From DATLZM01 sp035559315 (lineage in GTDB: Bacteria; Actinomycetota; UBA4738; HRBIN12): a DNA stretch of 26,036 nt. Position numbers and translations under genes: made by a program. A model generated the notes under the pieces. It did no database searches, was not told where the DNA came from, and saw only the letters and a list, made by a program, of their open reading frames with translations. Shown here in pieces: positions 14,808-21,772 of this stretch. The DNA lies in the NCBI GenBank assembly GCA_035559315.1, contig DATMBJ010000232.1:1-26036 (forward strand), given 5' to 3'. How positions within the stretch are numbered: the first letter of the stretch is position 1; each line of letters begins with the position of its first letter.

Positions 14808-16139
14808 TCACCCCCTTCGGCTGCCCTGGATCTCGCCGAACGCCACGTTCAGGGTCTCGATGGCACGCGCCGCGTCCTCCTCGGTGATCGTGAGCGGCGG
14901 GGAGAGGCGGAGGACGTTCCCGTACAACCCGCCCCGGCCGACGAGGAGCCCGCGCTCCCTCGCCATCTCCATCGCCCGGTTCGCGGCCTTCGGGTCGGGG
15001 GCCTTCGAGGCGCCGTCGGTCACCATCTCCACCCCGATCATCAGGCCCTTGCCGCGGACCTCGCCGACCACGTCGTAGCGATCCTCCAGGTCCTTCAGTC
15101 CCCGCATCAGGAACGACCCCACCTTGTAGGCGTTCTCCTGGAGGTGGGCCTCCTCGATGAAGTCGAGGTTCGCGAGGGCGCCCGTGGTCGCGAGCGGGTT
15201 GCCGCCGAAGGTCGAGATCGAGTTGGCCCGGAGCGATTCCACCATCTCCTCCCGGCCCACGACCGCGCCGATCGCGAGGCCGTTGCCCAGGCCCTTGGCG
15301 CACACGATCGCGTCGGGGCGGACGCCGTAGGACTCGATCCCCCAGAACGCCTCCCCGGTCCGCCCGAACCCCGTCTGGACCTCATCGGCGATGAACGGGA
15401 TCCCGAACTCGTCGAGGATCCCCTTCACGATCCGGAAGTACTCCGGCGGGGGCGTGACGAACCCGCCCACGCCCTGGATCGGCTCCGCGATCATCGCCGC
15501 CGGCTCGCCGGTCGTGGTCTGCTCGATCACGTTCCGCAGGTCCTCCGCGCAGGCCACGCCGCAGTCCGGGTACGAGAGCCCGAGCGGGCACCGGTAGCAG
15601 TAGGGCGAGAGCGCGTGGCTCACCTTCAGCGGGGTGAACGAGGTCGCCGCCCAGCTCCGGTTCCCGGTGATCCCCACCGCCCCGAACGAGCGCCCGTGGT
15701 AGGAGTTGCGCAGCGCGATCACCTCGTTCGACCGGCGCCAGCTCGAGGCGAAGAGCAACGCGGCCTCGATCGCCTCGGTCCCCGAGGAGACGAAGAACGC
15801 CTTGGTCGCCCCGTCGATCGGGGCGAGCGCCGTGAGCCGCTCGGCGAGCTCGATCTGGGGTCGGATCAGGTAGAGCGTCGAGGTGTGGGTGATCCCCCGC
15901 TCGATCTGGGCCTCGAGCGCCTCGACCATCCGTCGCATGAGGTGCCCGGAGATCGTCGTCACGATCCCGCCGAAGAAGTCGAGGTACTCCTTCCCGCTCG
16001 AGTCCCAGACCCGGACGCCCTCCCCCCGCACCAGCTCGATCGGCCGCTCGTAGTACAGCAGGAGCCAGGAGGGCAGCACCTTCCGGTGCCGCTCCAGGAG
16101 CTCGGCGGCGTCGTCGGGGAACGCGGGATCCCGACTCAT
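14808..16139 (-). CDS. Class III PLP aminotransferase (beta-alanine / 3-aminoisobutyrate type)
   Basis: A 443-residue fold-type I omega-aminotransferase. The PLP phosphate loop is SSGTEAIEAAL (118-128), the PLP-ring Asp is D252 in IADEVQTGFGRTG, and the Schiff-base lysine is K282 in VCAKGLGNGL. A cysteine-rich insert, YCYRCPLGLSYPDCGVAC (180-197), resembles that of alanine-glyoxylate/AGXT2-like class III enzymes. In this context it most likely moves the amino group of beta-alanine or 3-aminoisobutyrate to pyruvate or 2-oxoglutarate, producing (methyl)malonate semialdehyde for the dehydrogenase downstream. Its ATG (16139) overlaps the ureidopropionase stop as ATGA, with GGAG upstream. The acceptor cannot be read from sequence, but an alanine dehydrogenase in the operon suggests pyruvate. 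Confidence 0.92.
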   Translation of the reverse strand: MSRDPAFPDDAAELLERHRKVLPSWLLLYYERPIELVRGEGVRVWDSSGKEYLDFFGGIVTTISGHLMRRMVEALEAQIERGITHTSTLYLIRPQIELAERLTALAPIDGATKAFFVSSGTEAIEAALLFASSWRRSNEVIALRNSYHGRSFGAVGITGNRSWAATSFTPLKVSHALSPYCYRCPLGLSYPDCGVACAEDLRNVIEQTTTGEPAAMIAEPIQGVGGFVTPPPEYFRIVKGILDEFGIPFIADEVQTGFGRTGEAFWGIESYGVRPDAIVCAKGLGNGLAIGAVVGREEMVESLRANSISTFGGNPLATTGALANLDFIEEAHLQENAYKVGSFLMRGLKDLEDRYDVVGEVRGKGLMIGVEMVTDGASKAPDPKAANRAMEMARERGLLVGRGGLYGNVLRLSPPLTITEEDAARAIETLNVAFGEIQGSRRG

Positions 16140-16981
16140 GGCAGCAGCTCCGTGAGCTCGCCGTAGGTCTCCGGTCTCCGGTCCCGGAGGAACTGCCAGG
16201 TGTTCCGGACCTCCCGGATCATGTCGAGGTCGACGTCCGCCACCAGCACCTCGTCCTGGGAGTCGCTCGCCTGGGCCACGATCTTCCCCCGCGGGTTGCA
16301 GAAGTAGGAGCTGCCGTAGAACCGGTGCGACGAGAGCGGCTCCTCCACCCCGACCCGGTTGATCGCCGCGATCCAGAACCCGTTCGCCACGGCGTGGGCC
16401 GGCTGTTCGAGCTCCCATAGGTACTTCGAGAGCGATTCCACGGTGGCCGAGGGATTGAAGACGAGCTCGGCGCCCTTCAGGCCGAGCGCCCGGGCCGGCT
16501 CCGGGAAGTGCCGGTCGTAGCAGATGAGGAGACCGATCCGGCCGACCGAGGTCTGCCAGACCGGGTAGCCCAGGTTGCCCGGCTTGAAGTAGAACTTCTC
16601 CCAGAAGCAGGGCCCCACGTGGGGGATGTGGGTCTTCCGATACTTGCCCACGACGGACCCGTCGGCCTCGATGACGACGGCCGCGTTGTAGTAGACGCCC
16701 GTCTGGGCCTCCTCGAAGAAGGGCACGACGAGCACCATCCGGTGCTGGCGGGCGACCTCGCGCATCCGGGTCACCGTGGGCCCGTCCTCGGGCTCCGCCG
16801 TCGCGTACCACTTCGGGTCCTGCTCGGCCGGGAAGTAGGGCCCGTGGAAGATCTCCTGCAGACACGTCACCTGGGCGCCCTCGGCGGCCGCCTTCGCGAT
16901 CAGCTCCACGTGCTTGTCGACGGCCTCCTCCTTGGGCATGTTCGCGCTGGCCTGGATGACCGCCGCGCGTACCGTGGCCAT
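16136..16981 (-). CDS. pydC: Beta-ureidopropionase (N-carbamoyl-beta-alanine amidohydrolase)
   Basis: A 281-residue nitrilase-superfamily amidohydrolase that releases beta-alanine (or 3-aminoisobutyrate), ammonia and CO2 from the ring-opened pyrimidine. The catalytic triad is visible: E43 in CLQEIFHGPYF, K116 in KYRKTHIPH, and C154 in LLICYDRHFPE. The segments FNPSATVESLSKYLWELEQ, AINRVGVEEP and RFYGSSYFCNP match beta-ureidopropionases better than N-carbamoylputrescine or D-carbamoylase enzymes. It is shorter than the eukaryotic enzyme, mainly at the N-terminus, as is usual in bacteria. The ATG at 16981 has AGAGGGGGT upstream. It sits 37 bases after the LLM oxidoreductase gene and shares ATGA with the aminotransferase. 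Confidence 0.92.
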   Translation of the reverse strand: MATVRAAVIQASANMPKEEAVDKHVELIAKAAAEGAQVTCLQEIFHGPYFPAEQDPKWYATAEPEDGPTVTRMREVARQHRMVLVVPFFEEAQTGVYYNAAVVIEADGSVVGKYRKTHIPHVGPCFWEKFYFKPGNLGYPVWQTSVGRIGLLICYDRHFPEPARALGLKGAELVFNPSATVESLSKYLWELEQPAHAVANGFWIAAINRVGVEEPLSSHRFYGSSYFCNPRGKIVAQASDSQDEVLVADVDLDMIREVRNTWQFLRDRRPETYGELTELLP

Positions 16982-17018
16982 GCCGCCACCCCCTCTCAGC
17001 GTCCCGCCACCCCGGCCC

Positions 17019-18017
17019 TCACGTGAAGGCCGGGATGATCTCGCTCCCGTAGAGATCGATGATGCGCTCCGGTCCCTCCACCATCGAGTAGATGTTGAAC
17101 TGGTGCACGCCGAGCGAGGCGAGGTGCGCCAGCTTCTCCTTCACCTGTTCGACGGTTCCGATCACGCAGAACCGGTCCACGATGTCGTCGGGGACGAAGG
17201 CCGCGTGCGCCGCCCCGCGCCGCGCGTGCTCGTGGTAGTCGTAGCCTTCCCTGGCCTTGATGTAGTCGGTGAGCTCCTTCGGCAGCTCCTCGGCGCTGTA
17301 CCGCTTCACCAGGTCCACGACGTGGTTGGACACGAGGGCCGGGAACCATCGTACCTGTTCCCGGGCGGCGGCGAGGTCGTCGGTGACGAAGGTGGGGGCG
17401 GCGCTCATGACCCGGATGTCCTCGAACCGCCGCCCCGCCTCCTCGGCTCCCTCCCGCACGTATCGGAGGGACCACTCGATGACGAAGGGATCCGCCAGCT
17501 GCATGATGAGCCCGTCGGCCACCCGCCCGCAGGCGCGGAGGGCCTTCGGGCCGTAGGCCGCGATCCAGACCTCCAGCGGCCAGCGGGCCCACTTGATCTG
17601 GACCGGCGTCCCGTCGTAGTCGACCTCCTTGCCGGCCACGAGGTCCCGGATCACCCGGGAGGCCCACTCGATCCGCTCCACCGGGACCGGCCGCTGACCG
17701 ATCACCCGCCGCGCGCTGTCGCCCCGGCCCATGCCGAGCACCATCCGGCCGCCGGACAGGTCGTCCAGCGTCGCGAGGACGCTCGCCGTCACCGTGGGGT
17801 CGCGGGTCGCCGGGTTCGTCACGCACGGTCCCATCTTCACCCGGCGTGTGTTCACCGCCATGAGCGTGAAGATCGGGTAGACCTCCTGCCAGAGGACGTG
17901 GGAGTCCCACATCCAGACGTAGTCGAATCCGGCGTCCTCCGCCCGCCGCGCGAGGTCGACCCAGCGGGACGGCGGCGGATCCGGGGCGAACGAGATGCCG
18001 AAGGACAGTTCCGCCAT
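17019..18017 (-). CDS. LLM-class F420- or flavin-dependent oxidoreductase
   Basis: A 332-residue TIM-barrel protein of the bacterial luciferase-like family. The N-terminal part (RRAEDAGFDYVWMWDSHVL, 24-42), MGPCVTNPATRDP (62-74) and LDDLSGGRMVLGMGRGD (84-100) resemble methylenetetrahydromethanopterin reductase (Mer) and other F420-dependent members more than RutA or FMN monooxygenases. From memory, a Mer-like LLM subfamily (TIGR03842-like) occurs near dihydropyrimidinase-like genes; its reaction is, as far as I know, undetermined. Here it lies between the transporter and beta-ureidopropionase genes, 14 bases after the binding protein, with AAAGGGGG before the ATG at 18017. Because no dihydropyrimidine dehydrogenase is seen, I infer that it may reduce the pyrimidine C5=C6 bond with F420H2. 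An accessory role on a different nucleobase analogue remains possible. Confidence 0.88.
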   Translation of the reverse strand: MAELSFGISFAPDPPPSRWVDLARRAEDAGFDYVWMWDSHVLWQEVYPIFTLMAVNTRRVKMGPCVTNPATRDPTVTASVLATLDDLSGGRMVLGMGRGDSARRVIGQRPVPVERIEWASRVIRDLVAGKEVDYDGTPVQIKWARWPLEVWIAAYGPKALRACGRVADGLIMQLADPFVIEWSLRYVREGAEEAGRRFEDIRVMSAAPTFVTDDLAAAREQVRWFPALVSNHVVDLVKRYSAEELPKELTDYIKAREGYDYHEHARRGAAHAAFVPDDIVDRFCVIGTVEQVKEKLAHLASLGVHQFNIYSMVEGPERIIDLYGSEIIPAFT

Positions 18018-18031
18018 GGCCCGGCCCCCTT

Positions 18032-19153
18032 TCACTCGCCTCCCGGGGTCACCTCGACCTCGAGCTTCTCGTAGCCGGTGCCGAGGACGTCGAGTCCTTC
18101 CGCCTTCAGCTCGTCCACCGCCGCCTGGGCCAGGTCGGTCCGGTAGGCGTCCGTGCTCGCCGGGTTCCCGATCACCCCGTACCGGAGGGAGATGTCCGCG
18201 GTGACCTGGAACTGCTCGGGGTCCATGATGCCGATCCCCAGCTCGTTCGGCCAGATCAGGGCGTTGATCTCGTTGAGCTGCCAGCGCTGATGGCCCTCCC
18301 CGAGGGTGGGGCCGTTGGCGAGGACGATGTCGAGGCACTCTTCGAAGTTGTCGCGGCAGAAGATCCAGCCCTTGAAGGTGGCCTTGAGGAACCGGCGGGC
18401 GATGTCCTGGTTGGCGGGGTCGGCGATCCAGTCCCCCCGGACGAAGATGAGGTCCTCCAGGGTCCCGGTGCCGACGTCCGACAGCTTGATCACGTTCAGG
18501 TCGTCCAGGGTGTACACGGGGAACTCGCCGTTCTCGCCCACCACCTCGAGGACCTGGGCGAGCTCGTTGTAGGTCATGGCCGAGGCGGCGTCCACCTCCC
18601 GGTTGAGGAAGAGGTTCATGTCGAAGGGCTGATCCACGATCTGGACCTGGGAGGGGTCCTCGGGGTCGATACCCGCCTTCACCAGGGCGGCGAAGACTGG
18701 GTACTGGTTCCCGCAGCACCAGACGCCGACCCGCTTGCCCTGCATCTCCTCGAACGATTCGATGCCGGAGTCCTTCCACGTGATCTCCGTGATCCCCGGA
18801 CGGGTGAAGACCTGGGCGATGTTCACCAGGTCCACCCCCTGGTCCCGCTGGGCGAGGAGGCTCGGGAGCCAGTCGAGGCCGAACTCCGCCTGACCGCCGG
18901 CCACGACCTGCGCCGGCGTGATGTCCGGCCCGCCCGGCAGGATCGTGACGTCGAGCCCTTCGTCTTCGTAGAAGCCCTGGTCAAGGGCGGCGTAGTACCC
19001 GGCGAACTGGGCCTGGGTCACCCATTTCAGCTGGACCGTCACCTGGTCGAGCGCGGCCCCGGCCGGTCCCTCGGCGGCGCCGCCCCCGCCGCCGCAGGCG
19101 GCGGCCACGATCCCGAGAACCGCTCCCAACGCGAACAACCGCTTCCTACGCAT
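18032..19153 (-). CDS. ABC transporter substrate-binding lipoprotein, NMT1/THI5-like
   Basis: A 373-residue extracytoplasmic binding protein. The signal peptide MRRKRLFALGAVLGIVAAAC ends in a lipobox with C20, followed by a Gly-rich linker. The mature start VTVQLKWVTQAQFAGYYAAL with DQGFYEDEGLDVTI is typical of NMT1/THI5-like proteins, which bind pyrimidines such as hydroxymethylpyrimidine or other small ring compounds. Four cysteines are unusual for a secreted protein: C146-C147 in GVWCCGNQYP and C266/C273 near FCRDNFEECLD; the first pair recalls the Cys-rich loop of yeast THI5. It lies between permease and catabolic genes, so the ligand is probably a pyrimidine. A strong GGAGGGAGA precedes the ATG at 19153. 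A thiamine-precursor role is the main alternative, since thiD lies nearby, but thiD is not in this operon. Confidence 0.9.
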   Translation of the reverse strand: MRRKRLFALGAVLGIVAAACGGGGGAAEGPAGAALDQVTVQLKWVTQAQFAGYYAALDQGFYEDEGLDVTILPGGPDITPAQVVAGGQAEFGLDWLPSLLAQRDQGVDLVNIAQVFTRPGITEITWKDSGIESFEEMQGKRVGVWCCGNQYPVFAALVKAGIDPEDPSQVQIVDQPFDMNLFLNREVDAASAMTYNELAQVLEVVGENGEFPVYTLDDLNVIKLSDVGTGTLEDLIFVRGDWIADPANQDIARRFLKATFKGWIFCRDNFEECLDIVLANGPTLGEGHQRWQLNEINALIWPNELGIGIMDPEQFQVTADISLRYGVIGNPASTDAYRTDLAQAAVDELKAEGLDVLGTGYEKLEVEVTPGGE

Positions 19154-19171
19154 CGACGTCTCCCTCCGTCG
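19154..19171 (-). promoter_or_regulatory. Ribosome-binding site of the binding-protein gene in a small hairpin loop
   Basis: In the mRNA sense, CGACG and CGTCG (five-base arms) flank GAGGGAGA, placing the Shine-Dalgarno sequence in the loop, with the hairpin abutting the ATG at 19153. This could expose the site and help raise expression of the binding protein above the other transporter parts. The stem is short, so this is only suggestive. Confidence 0.3.
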
Positions 19172-19202
19172 CGACCCGACCGCACCTTCCGCGCAGATCC
19201 TC

Positions 19203-19254
19203 CCTCCGGCTCACCCCCCTTCAGCCAGCCTCCGGCTCACCCCCTTCAGCCAGC
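19203..19254. repeat. Two-copy tandem repeat of about 26 bases
   Basis: CCTCCGGCTCAC...TTCAGCCAGC occurs at 19203-19229 and again at 19229-19254; the copies differ by one C in the C-run (six versus five). The right copy contains the stop codon of the permease gene (19246-19248), and the left copy lies in the 92-base gap before the binding-protein gene. It is a recent-looking duplication of the permease 3' end. Confidence 0.85.
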
Positions 19255-20073
19255 GACCCCGCCGCGGATCGACGGGTGCCACCGGAGCGCCGCCCGCTCG
19301 ACGGCGACGATGGAGAGGTAGAAGGCGACCCCGAGGACGCTCGCGACGACGATCGCGGCCCACGCGTCGGCGAAGAAGGCGAGGGCCGCCCGCTCCTTGA
19401 TGAACAGCCCCAGGGACGTCGTCCGGAGGCCCCCGAAGTACTGGGACACCACGGCCCCGATCATGGCGAGGACGCTCGCCACCTTGAGCCCGGAGAACAG
19501 GAACGGCAGGGAGTTGGGGATCCTCACCCGGCGGAAGGTCGCCACCTCCCCGGCGGCGTAGGACCGCATCAGCTCGATCGAGGACGGGTGGACCGAGGTG
19601 AGCCCGCGCAGGACGTTCGCCATGACCGGGAAGTAGACGAGCACGGCGGCGATCGCGATCTTCGAGACCGGGCTGATGAGGCCGAACCAGTTGTTGAAGA
19701 TGGGAGCGAACGCGATGATCGGGACGGCGTTGGCGGCCACGGCGTACGGGAGGAGCGCGCCCCCGAGGCGCCGCCAGCGCGCGAGGACGATGGCCGTGAT
19801 GACCCCCGCCAGGCTCCCCGCGCCGAAGCCCGCGACGGCCTCGCCGAAGGTGTACAGGCCCGCGCCCCACAGGAACCGCCACTGACCGCGGAGGGCGGCA
19901 ACGATCTCCGTGGGCTTGGGCAGGAGGAAGCGCTGGATGTCCAGCGCGGTGACCAGTCCCTCCCAGGCGACGATGCCGGAGATGAAGAGGACGGCCGCGG
20001 GAGCCCACTCCCGGAGCCGATGCCCCGCGCGCGCCGCGGGAGCCCCCTCGCGGGACGCGCTGATGGGTCTCAT
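19246..20073 (-). CDS. ABC transporter permease, SsuC/TauC-like (downstream copy)
   Basis: A 275-residue inner-membrane permease with about six membrane segments (for example APAAVLFISGIVAWEGLVTA and ALLPYAVAANAVPIIAFAPI). The EAA coupling loop that contacts the ATPase is ELMRSYAAGEVATFRRVRIP. It is a paralogue of the permease at 20921-21772, so the transporter probably uses a heterodimeric channel. The ATG at 20073 overlaps the ATPase stop as ATGA, indicating translational coupling. It belongs to the pyrimidine-type importer together with the NMT1-like binding protein. The 3' end carries a short tandem duplication. Confidence 0.92.
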   Translation of the reverse strand: MRPISASREGAPAARAGHRLREWAPAAVLFISGIVAWEGLVTALDIQRFLLPKPTEIVAALRGQWRFLWGAGLYTFGEAVAGFGAGSLAGVITAIVLARWRRLGGALLPYAVAANAVPIIAFAPIFNNWFGLISPVSKIAIAAVLVYFPVMANVLRGLTSVHPSSIELMRSYAAGEVATFRRVRIPNSLPFLFSGLKVASVLAMIGAVVSQYFGGLRTTSLGLFIKERAALAFFADAWAAIVVASVLGVAFYLSIVAVERAALRWHPSIRGGVAG

Positions 20074-20924
20074 CGTTCTTCCTCCGCGACGAGGATCTCC
20101 GCGGCGGCCCCCTCCCCGGAGACGGGCTCGACGCCGCCTCGCCGAAGGAGCTCGCGGACCACCGTGACCAGCTCGAAGAACCGCTGGTCCTCCCGGGTGT
20201 CCACCCCCCGGGGACGGGGCAGATCGACCTCGACGACGCCGAGGATCCTGCCCGGACGCCGCGACATGACGACCACCCGGGTGGACAGGAAGACGGCCTC
20301 CGGGATGCTGTGGGTGACGAAGACGATCGTGGCCCCGGTCCGCTCCCAGATCCGCAGGAGCTCGAGGTTCAGCCGCTCCCGGGTCATCTCGTCGAGCGCC
20401 CCGAAGGGCTCATCCATGAGGAGCAGGGCGGGCTCGAAGGAGAGGGCGCGAGCGATGGACACCCGCTGCTGCATCCCTCCCGATAGCTGCCACGGGTGGT
20501 GGTCCTCGAACCCGGTGAGCTCCACCAGCTCCAGCATCTCCGCCACCCGCCGGGCCCGCCGCTGCCTGTCCCAGCCGAGCATCTCCAGGGGCAGCGCGAT
20601 GTTCTTCGCCACGGTCCGCCAGTCGTAGAGGACGGGATCTTGGAACACGATCCCGTAGTCCCGGTCCAGGCGGGCCTGGTGGGCCGTCTTGCCGTTGACC
20701 AGGACCTCGCCGTCGCTGGGCGGCACGAGATCCCCGATGATCCGGAGGAGGGTGGACTTCCCGCACCCCGAGGGGCCGATGAGCGAGACGAACTCCCCCG
20801 GGTACACGTCGAGGTCGATGGCAGCCAAGGCGGTCACCGCCTCCCGGCCCCGGCCCTCGTACCGTTTGGAGATCGCCCGGAGGGAGACGGCCGGCGGCCC
20901 CGCGAGACGCGTCTCGTCGTTCAC
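20070..20924 (-). CDS. ABC transporter ATP-binding protein, SsuB/TauB-like
   Basis: A 284-residue cytoplasmic ATPase that powers the importer. It shows Walker A GPSGCGKST (50-58), Q-loop FQDP (Q95), signature LSGGMQQR (147-154), Walker B LLLMDEPFGALDE (D171, E172) and the switch His in VTHS (H205). The C-terminal tail is about 25 residues longer than the minimal family length and rich in Glu/Ala. The GTG at 20924 overlaps the upstream permease stop as GTGA, with CCGGAG at good spacing; longer in-frame starts would run through the permease gene. The pairing with two permeases and an NMT1-like binding protein fits pyrimidine or related ring-compound import rather than sulfonate, nitrate or taurine. 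Confidence 0.94.
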   Translation of the reverse strand: MNDETRLAGPPAVSLRAISKRYEGRGREAVTALAAIDLDVYPGEFVSLIGPSGCGKSTLLRIIGDLVPPSDGEVLVNGKTAHQARLDRDYGIVFQDPVLYDWRTVAKNIALPLEMLGWDRQRRARRVAEMLELVELTGFEDHHPWQLSGGMQQRVSIARALSFEPALLLMDEPFGALDEMTRERLNLELLRIWERTGATIVFVTHSIPEAVFLSTRVVVMSRRPGRILGVVEVDLPRPRGVDTREDQRFFELVTVVRELLRRGGVEPVSGEGAAAEILVAEEER

Positions 20925-21772
20925 GCCACGTGCTCCGGAGCCCGGTGGACGACGAACCGCTCGGCCAGGGCGACGACCGCGTAGAAGCCGATCCCGAGGA
21001 GGGCGGCGACGAGGTTCGTCGCCCACAGCGAGGCCGGCGAGGTCACGTAGTACTGGTTGTAGTTGAGGATGGCCCCGGCCAGGCCGCCCTGGATCGACGA
21101 CGGCAGCTCCCCGATGATGGCGCCCACGACGCTCGCCGGGGCCGCCACCCGCAGGGCGGTGAAGACGTACGGCATGGACGCGGGCACCCGCAGCCTCCAC
21201 AGGACCTGCCAGGGGCTCGCGGCGTAGGAGCGCATCAGCTCGAGGGCCCGGGGGTCGGCCGATCGCAGCCCGCGGAGGGTGTTCACGGTGACCGGGAAGA
21301 ACGTGAGGTAGGCGGCGATGATGGCCACCGAGAGGAGGCCGGCCCCCAGCCAGACGACGACCATGGGGGCGATGGCGAGGATGGGCACGGTCTGGGAGGC
21401 CACCAGGTAGGGGAGGAACCCGCGCTCGAGGAGCCTCGAGTGCGCCACGGCGATGCCGAGGAGGAACCCGCTGGACGCGCCGAGGAGGAAGCCCAGCGCT
21501 GCCTTCTGGCCGGTGTTCGCCGCCGCCCGCAGGAGCACGACGGCGAGGAGCGGCCCGTTCCTGCGGGACGGCTTGCCGAACTGCGCGAGGATCTCGCTGA
21601 TGTGCGGCATGGTTCGGCTGTTCACCGGGAAGGGGAAGGACAGCCGGAGGCTCTCGCCCACCGCTCGGTACCCCTCCCAGGCCCCGGCCAGCACGAGGAC
21701 GACGGCGCAGAACAGGCCGACCCTGCGCCACCAGGGGCGCGCATCTGCGCGGCCGGCGGTGTCGGCCATCAT
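20921..21772 (-). CDS. ABC transporter permease, SsuC/TauC-like (upstream copy)
   Basis: A 283-residue permease with six or so membrane segments, starting with GLFCAVVLVLAGAWEGYRAV. The EAA loop is ELMRSYAASPWQVLWRLRVP, clearly related to the second permease. It has an additional loop after the first helix (about residues 40-75: LSFPFPVNSRTMPHISEI and following), as in members with a longer extracytoplasmic segment. Tandem ATG codons lie at 21772 and 21769; the first overlaps the alanine dehydrogenase stop as ATGA and has GAGGA upstream. Longer in-frame starts fall within the dehydrogenase gene and are rejected. Confidence 0.92.
   Translation of the reverse strand: MMADTAGRADARPWWRRVGLFCAVVLVLAGAWEGYRAVGESLRLSFPFPVNSRTMPHISEILAQFGKPSRRNGPLLAVVLLRAAANTGQKAALGFLLGASSGFLLGIAVAHSRLLERGFLPYLVASQTVPILAIAPMVVVWLGAGLLSVAIIAAYLTFFPVTVNTLRGLRSADPRALELMRSYAASPWQVLWRLRVPASMPYVFTALRVAAPASVVGAIIGELPSSIQGGLAGAILNYNQYYVTSPASLWATNLVAALLGIGFYAVVALAERFVVHRAPEHVA

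Noticed and set aside
17019..18017. RutA-type pyrimidine monooxygenase
   Set aside because: Sequence segments resemble Mer-like F420 enzymes rather than RutA as I recall it, and no rutB-F genes are present; dihydropyrimidinase and ureidopropionase belong to the reductive route.
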